From positions 1 through 28,885 of the forward strand of contig JAZDLO010000078.1 of NCBI GenBank assembly GCA_043801935.1: a stretch of 28,885 bases of DNA, in the 5' to 3' direction. Positions 1-7,460 of this stretch are shown piece after piece (the first letter of the stretch is position 1; each line of letters starts with the position of its first letter). Below the pieces are notes generated by a model. The model searched no databases. It saw nothing but the letters and a program-made list of their open reading frames with translations, and was not told the DNA's origin. A program made the position numbers and the translations under genes. The DNA is from JAZDLO01 sp043801935 (GTDB lineage: Bacteria > Actinomycetota > Thermoleophilia > RBG-16-64-13).

Positions 1-137
1 GTCTCCCGGTCTGAGACGTTGAGGGATACCCCGCAATATGGACAGTAGTCTGCGCCCTCAGGCAGGGGCGACCCACACTTCAAACAGAACTTCCACTCCG
101 CTGGTGGCGACGCCCCGCATTCTGGACAGGTCCCCAT
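1..137 (-). CDS. Zinc-ribbon protein (partial, N-terminus only)
   Basis: The first 45 residues of a minus-strand protein are visible before the window ends. They contain three CxxC knuckles (CPEC, CLKC, CPYC), the arrangement seen in small double-zinc-ribbon domains that are often fused to membrane or regulatory domains. The ATG at 137 is preceded by a purine-rich Shine-Dalgarno stretch (AGGAAAAGG). No function can be assigned because the rest of the protein lies outside the window. Metal binding by the cysteines is known for such domains; any other role is open. Confidence 0.6.
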   Translation of the reverse strand, partial: MGTCPECGASPPAEWKFCLKCGSPLPEGADYCPYCGVSLNVSDRE

Positions 138-371
138 CCTAAACCCCTTTTCCTGCCCCATTAGTCACTGAAGATCTCCCTCACACGCCGCCCTTTCGAT
201 CTTCTACCAGAAGAAGACGGTCTAAGTCTAATCCCCGGCCCCGCAAAGGAGAAGAAACCCCCTACGGTCTCGTCCCCTCACGATTCGGGAGGCGCCTCCA
301 TAGGCCGTCCGCCCTGCATCCACAAGCGAACACTTCGAGCACGTCGTGCTTAGTGGGCAAGCATCCTCGCG

Positions 372-632
372 GGGTTGTCGACCGTCGGCCTCCTCAATGG
401 CCAGGTCCACATCGGTAAGCAGGCAGTTGTCACGGTTGAAAAGAGGGTCGCGGCGGAGGAGACCAAGAATGCCCATTTCCACCGGCCGTTCCAGGAACTC
501 GCGGCGGTTCTCGCTTTCAGGCGGCGGGCAGAGACACGTGATATCGCAGAACACATGCTCATGGGGCAAGGTGACGCCGAGTTGGTCGGCCCCTAGCGGA
601 CCAAGTATGGTCATCACCTGCATTTGGTTGCC
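372..632 (-). pseudogene. Phosphotriesterase-family protein, N-terminal remnant
   Basis: The reading frame matches the N-terminus of the phosphotriesterase-related amidohydrolase family: a short beta strand (TILGPLGADQLG), the metal-binding HxH region (TLPHEHVFCD), then a block ending LLTDVDLAIEEA. Intact members have roughly 300 or more residues and carry more metal ligands (a carboxylated Lys, two His and an Asp). Here family resemblance stops after about 85 residues and the frame runs on with unrelated sequence to a stop at 228. A good Shine-Dalgarno (AGGAGG) precedes a TTG at 632, so the 5' end looks genuine and the 3' part was deleted. It was probably once a lactonase or amidohydrolase; it cannot be active now. 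Confidence 0.6.
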
Positions 633-696
633 CAACCCGGGGTTGCCTCCTGATCGATTCAAGAGTTCAAGCCAACATCTCGTAGCCGCTGCGCAT

Positions 697-954
697 TCAG
701 CCCCTCAGGATACAAGCTAGAAGCCCGCGCAGCTCGACGAGCTCCATCTGCAGTCGCGCTTCGTCCCGCGCGAACTCGTCCCGCATGCGCGCGGCTTCCT
801 GGCCCCCGATGTGGAGCCCGGTGCCACCGAGCGTCAGTGAACGCTCGAGCGCCACGTCCTCCAACTCCTCCTCGACCGCGGCGATGCGCCTCTCGAGATC
901 ATCGCGGCTTAGATGATTGATTCCACGACCCCACGCGCAGTGGTCGACCCCCAC
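697..954 (-). CDS. Small coiled-coil hypothetical protein
   Basis: This 85-residue frame lies 22 nt downstream of the Rid-family gene on the same strand, so it may be co-transcribed. Residues about 15-80 are rich in Leu, Glu, Arg and Ala in a heptad-like pattern (DDLERRIAAVEEELEDVALE and a second helix near the C-terminus), suggesting a helical hairpin or coiled coil. I do not recognise a family. The upstream-most start is a GTG without a convincing ribosome binding site, so the true start may be internal. It could also be a remnant, because it sits beside the truncated phosphotriesterase gene. Confidence 0.35.
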   Translation of the reverse strand: MGVDHCAWGRGINHLSRDDLERRIAAVEEELEDVALERSLTLGGTGLHIGGQEAARMRDEFARDEARLQMELVELRGLLACILRG

Positions 955-976
955 CGCCGAGCTGACGATGCGGACC

Positions 977-1417
977 TCACCTCGACACGACTCCGACCAC
1001 GTCTATCTCCACAAGGAACCCCGGCTTGGCCAGATCTACTCGCACAAAGGTGCTGGCAGGAGGGTCTTCCACGAGGAGCGGAGCGTACTTCTGATAGTAC
1101 TCGAGCTCTGTCTTGCGCATGCGGGGATAGTCCTCCAAATGCTTGATGAGCATGAGCGTCTTGATGACGTTGTTCATGGAACTGCCCACCTCTTCCATGG
1201 CGTTCCTGACCTTGTCGAGGGCGATTATCATCTGCTCTTCGAAGACGTCCGTTTCAAGCGTCACGGTCTGGTCGTTCTGGCCTTGACAGCCGGAAACGAA
1301 GATCAGGTTGCCGGCCACGACCGACCGGGCGAACTTGGGTGCTTCCGCCGGGAAGTTGGGATAGGAGAGTTTCTTTCCTCCCCAGTATTCAGGATAGAAC
1401 TTCACTTGATCGCCCAT
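977..1417 (-). CDS. Rid/YjgF/YER057c/UK114 family protein
   Basis: This is a complete 146-residue Rid-family protein. Visible family marks are the FVSGCQGQND segment in the first third, a central helix (DVFEEQMIIALDKVRNAMEE), and the C-terminal beta strand region (VDLAKPGFLVEIDVVGV). RidA proper hydrolyses reactive enamine/imine intermediates such as 2-aminoacrylate and is about 130 residues long; this one has a modest N-terminal extension. At the position of the catalytic Arg (PARS in RidA) the sequence reads PPASTF, so the usual arginine appears to be missing. It therefore probably belongs to a Rid subgroup without proven deaminase activity. The ATG at 1417 follows a strong GGGAGGGA site. 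Confidence 0.85.
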   Translation of the reverse strand: MGDQVKFYPEYWGGKKLSYPNFPAEAPKFARSVVAGNLIFVSGCQGQNDQTVTLETDVFEEQMIIALDKVRNAMEEVGSSMNNVIKTLMLIKHLEDYPRMRKTELEYYQKYAPLLVEDPPASTFVRVDLAKPGFLVEIDVVGVVSR

Positions 1418-1517
1418 GTCATCCCTCCCTCGATTCGTTGAACTTGCCTCAGCCGACCCAGTCTAGCACCGCTTCCAGGGGTGAAAGCATCCCACGAGGT
1501 CAGGCAGCTGTCCTGCA

Positions 1518-2657
1518 TTAGGAACTTCCAGCGCGGATCTCCGCCCGGTCGAGTATCGCCAGCAGCGCCTGTTCGTCCGGTCCAAGCGGGTCATCTCCCG
1601 AACGGGCGCCGGCACGTAGGGCCGCGGCCGCCCAGATGGCGGTCAGGCTCCCTTCTATGAACGAGGTAATGATGCCGGGATGCACGTAGGAGCGGCGGGC
1701 GATCGCCCGCGTGTTGCCCAAGTGACTGGCCGCCGAATCGAGGGCGTCGTTCAGGCGCGCGGTGACGAGCCTCTTCCCGCGCGGCGTTGGACCTTTCGTG
1801 GCCAGCTCCCGAGCCGCGCTGAGCGTGCCGCCCCAGGTCCTGAAGTCTTTGGCGCTGAACTCCCCGCCGGCGATACTCCGGAGGTACTCGTTCACGTCCC
1901 CGGAGGTGATGGGTATTGGATTCCCTTCTTCGTCCAGATACTGGAAGAGTATCTCGCCGGGCAATTCCTGAGAGCGCTTGACGACTCGGGCCAGCCGGCC
2001 GTTGCGAACGCCGACCGTCCGGGCCTTGCCGCCTTTGCCCTGAAAGACGAGACGCAGCTCCTTGCCATGAACGGACGCATGACGGTCGCGCAGGGTGGTG
2101 AGGCCATACGCCTCATTCTGGCGCGCATACTCCTCGTTACCAACGCGGAGCAAGGTCTCGTCCAGGAGGAGGACCACTAGGCCGAGGACCTTCTGTTTGC
2201 GCAGACCCGGGCGTGATAGATCGGCTTCCGCTCGTCTGCGGATTTCGGGCAGCGCGTGCCCGAAGGAGGCGAGTCGCTCGAACTTGTCCGCGTCCCGCAG
2301 TTCGCGCCATGCCTGATGATACAGGTACTGCTTACGACCCTTGGCGTCGCGGCCGGTGGCCTGCAGGTGGCCATTAGGGTCTCGACAGATCCACACATCT
2401 TCCCAGGCCGGGGGTATGGCGAGCCGGCGGATCCGCTCGAGAATCCGTTGGTCCTTGACTCTGCGTCTGCTGGGAAAGCGGTAGACGAAGCCATCCGCGG
2501 TACGCTCCCTCGTGATGCCGTCTCCCTGCGCACAGACATAGAAGAGAGGGCCGGTGCGGGGGTGACCCCCGGGACCGCAGCGGCCACCGCCGGGATCCGC
2601 CCCCGTCCGCTCCTCCCTAGAAACAACGCTCGCAGACCCCTCTCTCATGACGGTCAT
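1518..2657 (-). CDS. DNA topoisomerase IB (poxvirus-type)
   Basis: This is a 379-residue type IB topoisomerase, which relaxes supercoils of either sign through a 3'-phosphotyrosine intermediate without ATP. The N-terminal domain carries the IPPAWEDVWICRD block and the ATGRDAKGRKQYLYH block. The catalytic core shows LLDETLLRVGNEEYA (catalytic Arg), the KGGK loop, the KDFRTWGGT motif, and near the C-terminus SHLGNTRAIARRSYVHP, whose Tyr is the nucleophile. The open frame extends upstream to 2828, but that extension is Arg/Gly/Cys-rich and family-unlike. I chose the ATG at 2657; ATG 2648 is an alternative. Such enzymes are scattered in bacteria and are often acquired horizontally. The gene is divergent from the small membrane protein at 2928. 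Confidence 0.9.
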   Translation of the reverse strand: MTVMREGSASVVSREERTGADPGGGRCGPGGHPRTGPLFYVCAQGDGITRERTADGFVYRFPSRRRVKDQRILERIRRLAIPPAWEDVWICRDPNGHLQATGRDAKGRKQYLYHQAWRELRDADKFERLASFGHALPEIRRRAEADLSRPGLRKQKVLGLVVLLLDETLLRVGNEEYARQNEAYGLTTLRDRHASVHGKELRLVFQGKGGKARTVGVRNGRLARVVKRSQELPGEILFQYLDEEGNPIPITSGDVNEYLRSIAGGEFSAKDFRTWGGTLSAARELATKGPTPRGKRLVTARLNDALDSAASHLGNTRAIARRSYVHPGIITSFIEGSLTAIWAAAALRAGARSGDDPLGPDEQALLAILDRAEIRAGSS

Positions 2658-2927
2658 ATGCCCGTAGGCGGCGGTCCTCACTCCTCGGGTAATGGCACGG
2701 CGCCTAGCTCCGCACGCACAGCCTCCAGCAGAGTCCCCGCAGGGCCTGAGTTCATACCACAGCGGCTCCGACATCACCTCCGGCGCGTGTTTCGCCCCGC
2801 CGTACGCACCGCAGAAAGGAAACAACATGATCCCCGAGGCGCTTTCGCCACCTGCCCCCAGCAGCCTTGATACAATCAGCGCCGGTCGTTCGGTAGGAGA
2901 AACCCGTGATTACGGGAGGTCACGCGG

Positions 2928-3227
2928 TTGGTGCGCATCGAAATACTCGCCGCCGTCATACTTATGACCCTGCCGTTCGGCTTCTACCGCGCCTACACCC
3001 GAAAGCTGTCCCTGCGCTGGTTTCTCGCGATCCACATGCCGGTGCCTTTGGTCTTCTTGGTCCGGCTGGAATCGCACCTTTCTTACACTTTCATCCCCTT
3101 TACGTTTCTGGCTTTTACCGCAGCCCAGATCCTCGGTAGCAGACTCGGCCGCTGGTGGATCAAACGACGCCAGAGCGCACCCGCCGCTGTCGGAGGCGGC
3201 ACTCCGCCCGGGCGCGAGTCGAACTAG
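2928..3227 (+). CDS. Small hydrophobic membrane protein, unknown function
   Basis: This is a 99-residue protein with about three hydrophobic segments: residues 4-20, about 33-48 and about 54-70. A basic tail follows (RLGRWWIKRR) and ends in a Pro/Gly-rich stretch. I recognise no family. The start is either TTG 2928 or GTG 2931; a clear GGGAGGT site at 2914-2920 serves both, and GTG has the better spacing. It is transcribed away from the topoisomerase gene, and a rubredoxin gene follows about 170 nt later. The topology suggests an inner-membrane protein with a cytoplasmic positively charged C-terminus. Confidence 0.6.
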   Translation: MVRIEILAAVILMTLPFGFYRAYTRKLSLRWFLAIHMPVPLVFLVRLESHLSYTFIPFTFLAFTAAQILGSRLGRWWIKRRQSAPAAVGGGTPPGRESN

Positions 3228-3396
3228 CCTCTAAGCGCGCGGAAGTCGGCTGAGGAGCGGGGCGATGCTTCCCCACCATGATGCACGCCCTCCCCGCCCA
3301 GGCTGCGTGCCGGCGCGCTTTTGTTTCAAGGCTGAATTGGGTACACCACCATCACTGGCTGATGCGGAAACCGGCTGACTCAAAGGAGGTCTATCG

Positions 3397-3561
3397 ATGG
3401 GTAGGTTCGAGTGCGGTCTGTGCGGTTGTGTCTATGTCGAAGAGCAAGGCGACGAGAGTCAGGGGATCGCGCCGGACACTCCGTTCGACGATCTCCCTAA
3501 CGAATGGCTGTGCCCGGAGTGCGGCTCCACCCAGGACGTGTTCGAAGCGACCGACGAGTAA
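3397..3561 (+). CDS. Rubredoxin
   Basis: This is a 54-residue single-iron electron carrier. Two cysteine knuckles are visible: CGLC near residue 6 and CPEC near residue 39, matching the rubredoxin CxxC...CPxC pattern, and the conserved aromatic/acidic middle (PFDDLPNEWLCPECG) is typical. The Fe(SCys)4 site carries single electrons in the cytoplasm, usually in oxygen or superoxide defence (rubrerythrin, superoxide reductase, flavodiiron proteins) of anaerobes. The ATG has a near-perfect AAAGGAGGT site six bases upstream, so it should be highly translated. No obvious partner lies next to it; the AorC flavoprotein further along resembles NADH:rubredoxin reductases but is about 13 kb away. Confidence 0.9.
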   Translation: MGRFECGLCGCVYVEEQGDESQGIAPDTPFDDLPNEWLCPECGSTQDVFEATDE

Positions 3562-3623
3562 GGGGGACCGGGTGTGGGCCGGGGGATGACTCCATCGCGA
3601 GCTGTCGAGTATCTGACCCCTCG

Positions 3624-4922
3624 TCAGTGGATGTGAACCATGGTCCCGTCGGGGATCATCGGAATAGACCCGTCCATCGCCCTCAAGTCGTCCATGTCCC
3701 ATTTCGGCAGACGCACGCAACCGTCACTCGCGGGATAGGTCGGCACTGAGGGATAGCCGTGGATGGCGAGCACGTTCCCCGGATTCAGATAGAGGGCCCT
3801 GTAACGCGGCCCATCAGCGATCGGCTTCCTTTGCACGGTGTAGGGCAACGAACGGTAGCTGTAACTTCTGCCCGTCGATGTAGGCAGCGTCCTCGTCACC
3901 GTACCGCTCTCCACATAAAGGAAGACCTGTTTCGCCAAGCTCACCTCGATCCACACTCCTGAGCCACTCAGATCGGCTGTCGGTCTGCTGGCCGCCATCA
4001 CTCGCATCCACATTTCGGACCCCACCACCCCATCCCGGCTCATACCTTCCCACTTCTGAAAGGCGATGACGGCCTGGTGGGTGCGGTGGTCGAACACGCC
4101 GTCCACGGGACCAGGCCTGTACGTCAGATCGGCGAGCCGCTGCTCCAACCACAGCACCTGCGGGCCTTGGCTGCCGACCTTTGCGGCCGGATAGGCGAGG
4201 ACGGCCGATACCGGGGTGGGCGGTTCTGCCAAAAGTGAGGGCGTCTTGAAGAGGGCCGCATAAAGCATTCCCACGCTCTGAGCGCGGGTCACGTCTGCTA
4301 GCGGGTAGAAAAGGCCGTCAGAGTGGCCCGATACGACCTGCAGGCGATAAGCGCTCGCCACCGCGGCCTGGTGCGCGCCCGCGATGAACCCCCGGTCGGG
4401 AAACCCCTGGAGCCATGACTCCACCTGTGAGGACGTGAGCGTTAGATCGAGCCCTTCAACCGGTTGGAGGCTCAGCCGATAGGCCAGTGCCCGGACCACG
4501 AAGCTCACCGTCTGCTGCCGCGAAACCCTTCCATAGGGATCGAACTCGGTCGGCGAAACCCCGTCCGTGAGGCCGGCCTCAAAGAGTGCCGCGACCTCTG
4601 GCTCGAACCAAGAGCCGGATGGGAAGTCAGTGAAGGGATGAGTGACCCCGGGTGGAAGGTCGAGAGCGCGGCTGAGCAAGACGGCGAACTCCGCGCGGGT
4701 GATCGAGGCATAGGGACGGAAGCTTCCGTCGGCCTTTCCCCGCACTATCCCCTGGTCGGTCAAGACCTGCACCGCTTCCGCAAACCACTCGTCCTCGCCC
4801 ACATCTGGAAAAGAGGCTGCGCGGACAGACGCGGGGGCAGCTAGTAGGAGGACGACGGTAAGAAGACTAAGAACTGCCGCGGCCGCCGGCCCCCCGATGA
4901 TCCCTCTCCTCCTCGATCGCAC
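3624..4922 (-). CDS. SLH-domain / peptidoglycan-binding / L,D-transpeptidase wall protein
   Basis: This is an exported multidomain protein of about 432 residues. The N-terminus (VRSRRRGIIGG followed by a long hydrophobic run ending APASVRA) is a Sec signal peptide. Three S-layer-homology repeats follow, starting at SFPDVGEDEWF, PFTDFPSGSWFEPE and GFPDRGFIAG; the third is degenerate. Next comes a PG_binding_1 domain (GPQVLWLEQRLADL, then DGVFDHRTHQAVIAFQ). The C-terminus is a YkuD L,D-transpeptidase whose active site is visible as AIHGYPS and SDGCVRLP (catalytic Cys). YkuD enzymes form 3-3 crosslinks or attach proteins to peptidoglycan; SLH repeats anchor to wall polymers. I chose GTG 4922, preceded by AAGGGGGG, because upstream sequence precedes the signal peptide. 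Confidence 0.9.
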   Translation of the reverse strand: MRSRRRGIIGGPAAAAVLSLLTVVLLLAAPASVRAASFPDVGEDEWFAEAVQVLTDQGIVRGKADGSFRPYASITRAEFAVLLSRALDLPPGVTHPFTDFPSGSWFEPEVAALFEAGLTDGVSPTEFDPYGRVSRQQTVSFVVRALAYRLSLQPVEGLDLTLTSSQVESWLQGFPDRGFIAGAHQAAVASAYRLQVVSGHSDGLFYPLADVTRAQSVGMLYAALFKTPSLLAEPPTPVSAVLAYPAAKVGSQGPQVLWLEQRLADLTYRPGPVDGVFDHRTHQAVIAFQKWEGMSRDGVVGSEMWMRVMAASRPTADLSGSGVWIEVSLAKQVFLYVESGTVTRTLPTSTGRSYSYRSLPYTVQRKPIADGPRYRALYLNPGNVLAIHGYPSVPTYPASDGCVRLPKWDMDDLRAMDGSIPMIPDGTMVHIH

Positions 4923-5046
4923 CCTACAACCCCCCTTGTTCGATGTACATGGGCGTCCGCTCAACGCCTGACCGCACGCTTGAAGGACATTTGGCTCCCA
5001 GTACCCAGCTTCGCAGGATGGCATGCATGGGATGTGAGGCGCGCGG

Positions 5047-6027
5047 TCAGCAACGTTCAACGTCATTGGAGACCTCCCCGACCCCCCTGGCCTTGCGCTC
5101 GGCCATGATCTGCCGCACGGCCAGGACGCAGAGGGCTAAGACGATGAGAACCATGCCTGCGGCTTCATAGAGATCTGGACGCTCTCCCAGCTGTATCCAG
5201 GCAAAAACGACCCCCAGCACTGGGGTGCCGAGAGTTGCAAGGCCGGCGGTCCCAGCGGGCAGGATTCTGAGAGCATAGAACCACAAGAGCAACCCCAACC
5301 CGGTGACAGGCACGACGTTGAACAGCAGGGCGGCGATGAACGTACCCGACCACACGGGAGAGGAGCGGGAGACCAAGAGCGCCACGATGACCAGGGGTAT
5401 CGATCCGAGCAGCATCTGCCAGGCAGTGAGCGAAAGGACATCCACTCGTTGGCGCTTGCCGAGGATCTTGGCTGCGACCGTGGCGGCCGCCCACAAGATC
5501 CCGGAGGTCAGCGCCAGGAGGCTGCTGAGAACAGTGCCGTGCAATCCCCACGGTGCCAAGACGAGGCACAGACCGGCCAGGGCAAGTCCCACGGAGAACC
5601 ATTGCAGTCTTCGCAGTCTCTCCCCCAAGACGATCCAGGACATCGGAAGAAGCCATAGCGGCATGGTAAAGACGAGCACCGCAGTCTTGCCCGCAACTCC
5701 GCTGGCGAGAGCCCAGGTCATCAATCCCATAGAACCCGCCGTCTGAAACAGACCGACGAAGAGAGTGAGACGCAGATTGTTCGGCCGTAGTCGTCTGCGG
5801 AGAATGACAAGAAGAAGAAAGAGAAACGCCGCTCCGAGAAACATGCGCAAGGCCACAAAGACTGAAGGTTCCGCATAGCGCAGGGCCACTTTCATGACCA
5901 CCCAGTTGTAGCCCCAGAATAGAGCCATGAGCGCCAAGGCCCCGATGGCCAGATAAGATGATCTTGCTGCGGATGATCGGGAGACTGCCAGCAGGTCGGC
6001 GTCGTCTGCTTTGGCCTTCCTCTCCAT
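5047..6027 (-). CDS. EamA/DMT-superfamily transporter
   Basis: This is a 326-residue inner-membrane protein with ten predicted hydrophobic segments arranged as two EamA repeats. The first begins near ALMALFWGYNWVVMKVALRY and the second near LLALTSGILWAAATVAAKI; both carry the family's conserved Trp/Gly and the LGERL/LGERPD loop before the last helix of each half. DMT proteins export or import amino acids, drugs or metabolites; the substrate cannot be read from sequence. The ATG at 6027 has no Shine-Dalgarno, but a TACACT hexamer lies six bases upstream, consistent with a leaderless transcript. The open frame continues upstream into the IS remnant, but that part is not transporter-like. Confidence 0.85.
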   Translation of the reverse strand: MERKAKADDADLLAVSRSSAARSSYLAIGALALMALFWGYNWVVMKVALRYAEPSVFVALRMFLGAAFLFLLLVILRRRLRPNNLRLTLFVGLFQTAGSMGLMTWALASGVAGKTAVLVFTMPLWLLPMSWIVLGERLRRLQWFSVGLALAGLCLVLAPWGLHGTVLSSLLALTSGILWAAATVAAKILGKRQRVDVLSLTAWQMLLGSIPLVIVALLVSRSSPVWSGTFIAALLFNVVPVTGLGLLLWFYALRILPAGTAGLATLGTPVLGVVFAWIQLGERPDLYEAAGMVLIVLALCVLAVRQIMAERKARGVGEVSNDVERC

Positions 6028-6033
6028 GAAGCC

Positions 6034-6039
6034 AGTGTA
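6034..6039 (-). promoter_or_regulatory. Candidate -10 element of the EamA transporter gene
   Basis: On the minus strand a TACACT hexamer (consensus TATAAT, 4 of 6, including the T1, A2 and T6 positions) ends six bases before the ATG at 6027. Initiation seven bases downstream would place the first base of the mRNA on the start codon. No Shine-Dalgarno is present, which fits. No good -35 is seen. Confidence 0.35.
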
Positions 6040-6042
6040 GCA

Positions 6043-6860
6043 AGCGGCAAGGCCTCCCTCACGCGCCAGGCACGGCTCCTGGATCTCTCTCGTTCCAGCA
6101 TCTACTACGAGCCGGTCGGAACCAGGAAGAGCGATCTGGCTCTGATGGCCGCCATCGATGAGATCCATATGAACCTCCCCTTCTACGGGGCCCGAAGGAT
6201 GCGGGACGAACTCAGCGACCGCGGCTTTGCCGTGGGACGCGGGCACACGTCCACCTCATGCGCAGGATGGGGATGGCGGCGCTCTATCCCAGGCGCCGGC
6301 TCTCCAAGCCACATCCCGGTCACAAGATCTACCCGTACCTTCTGCGCGGCAAAGACATCACCCGGGCCAGTCAGGTGTGGGCGGCGGACGTGACCTAGCT
6401 GCCCATGGCCAGAGGCTTCTGCTACCTCACGGCAGTCATGCACTGGGCGGGCAGACGGGTGCTCTCCTTCCGAGTCTCGAACACTCTGGATGCCTCGTTT
6501 TGTATCGAGGCGCTCGAAGAGGCCCTAGAGCGCTACGATGCCCCGGAGATCTTCAACACCGACCAGGGCGCCCCGTTCACCTCGGAGGGCTTCACCAGTC
6601 TTCTTGCCTCCCATGGAGTGGCCATCAGTATGGACGGTCGGGGCAGCTGGATGGGCAACATCTTCATCGAGCGGCTCTGGAGGAGCGCGAAATACGAGGA
6701 GGTGTACCTGAAGGGATACGAGAGCATTCCTGAGGCCCGTAGCGAGCTGGCCGCCTACTTCGACTTCTACAACAAAAGGCGCCGGCACCAAGGACTCGAA
6801 GACCGGACCTCTGATGAGGTCTTCTGGTCTACATTGCAGACGGAACGTACAGCGGCGTGA
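6043..6860 (+). pseudogene. IS3-family transposase OrfB remnant (frameshifted, in-frame stop)
   Basis: Plus-strand frames together reconstruct an IS3-family OrfB. It starts with the N-terminal LLDLSRSSIYYEPVGTRK block, continues with FYGARRMRDELSDRGFAVGR, and then changes frame between about 6232 and 6248 to HLMRRMGMAALYPRRRLSK and HPGHKIYPYLLRGKDI. The rve integrase core follows: the first catalytic Asp in WAADVT, then an in-frame TAG (6396-6398) where the family usually has Tyr, then NTDQG (second Asp) and FIERLWRSAKYEE (catalytic Glu). OrfA and the left end are missing. The last part, 6405-6860, is still an uninterrupted 151-residue frame. The element cannot encode an active transposase. 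Confidence 0.85.
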
Positions 6861-6864
6861 CGAG

Positions 6865-6898
6865 CGGTTCATCACCTAAGAACCCGGTGTGGCTGTCC
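6865..6898. repeat. Probable right terminal repeat of the IS3 remnant
   Basis: Downstream of the transposase stop the sequence reads into a segment whose reverse complement starts TTGGACAGCCACACC, which looks like an IS3-family terminal inverted repeat. The matching left repeat is not in the window because the 5' part of the element is missing. The assignment rests on position and resemblance alone. Confidence 0.35.
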
Positions 6899-6984
6899 AA
6901 TCGAACCCGGCCAGCTCCAAATGCACCCCTCAGGCACACCAGGGCCCCACTGAAGAGTAAGGCAGGTCGCCTCACACCTAAACT

Positions 6985-7327
6985 AAAGCCCTGGCGGCCG
7001 ACGATCAGGAGCTCATGCGCCATTTGGTGCGGGAAGCCATGCACGAGATCCTAGAAGCAGAGATGACCGACGCTGTCGGAGCAGAACCGGGTGAGCGCAC
7101 GGAGGCTCGTTTGCGTTACCGGGCCGGCCACCACCCGCGCACCCTCATCACCTGGGTGGGCAAGCTCGAGCTTCGGGTCCCCGGGATCGGGACGAGCGCT
7201 TCTCCACCGAGCTCTTCGAGCGCTACGGGCGCTCGGAGAAGGCCCCGGTGTCAGCGCTGGCGGAGATCTACGTGCAGGGGTCTCCATCCGCAAGGTAAAA
7301 GCCATAACCGAGGAGCTGTGTGGCCAC
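6985..7327 (+). pseudogene. IS256-family (mutator-type) transposase N-terminal remnant
   Basis: The first frame reads MRHLVREAMHEILEAEMTDA, then GERTEARLRYRAGHHPRTL and VGKLELRVPG, the standard N-terminus of IS256-type transposases. The frame is lost near 7185 but resumes in another frame as DERFSTELFERYGRSEKA and ALAEIYVQG, shifts again near 7278, and continues VSIRKVKAITEELCGHS. Resemblance stops there, at about residue 110 of a protein normally near 400 residues, and the sequence passes straight into another IS end. At least two frameshifts and the loss of the DDE catalytic region show it is dead. Confidence 0.85.
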
Positions 7328-7445
7328 AGTCACTCCGACCGCCGGCGCCGGAGACGATCGCTTGGCCGGGGTTCTCACTCGAAGACCACGCGCCCCTGGC
7401 GCTCACGCGAGAACCGGTTCTCGCACTATCATAGGAACTGGACCA
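7328..7445 (+). mobile_element. IS3-like element end, copy A (transposase C-terminus plus terminus)
   Basis: This segment encodes the C-terminal tail RPPAPETIAWPGFSLEDHAP of an IS3-like transposase and ends in CATAGGAACTGGACCA. The same DNA, roughly 80% identical by eye over about 100 bases, recurs in opposite orientation at 20638-20741, where the tail reads RPPAPEMIVWPGFSLKDLAP. The common boundary, read inward-to-outward, is TGGTCCA at both copies, consistent with the TG...CA ends of IS3-type elements. Only the right end is kept. It abuts the IS256 remnant on one side and lies 15 bases from the stop of livF on the other. Confidence 0.7.
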
Positions 7446-7460
7446 ACGTGTGGGGTCAAG

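Noticed and set aside
3290..3340. GC-rich self-complementary stretch followed by TTTTG as a terminator before the rubredoxin gene
   Set aside because: The stem has no loop of workable size and the T-run is short and interrupted; support is too weak.
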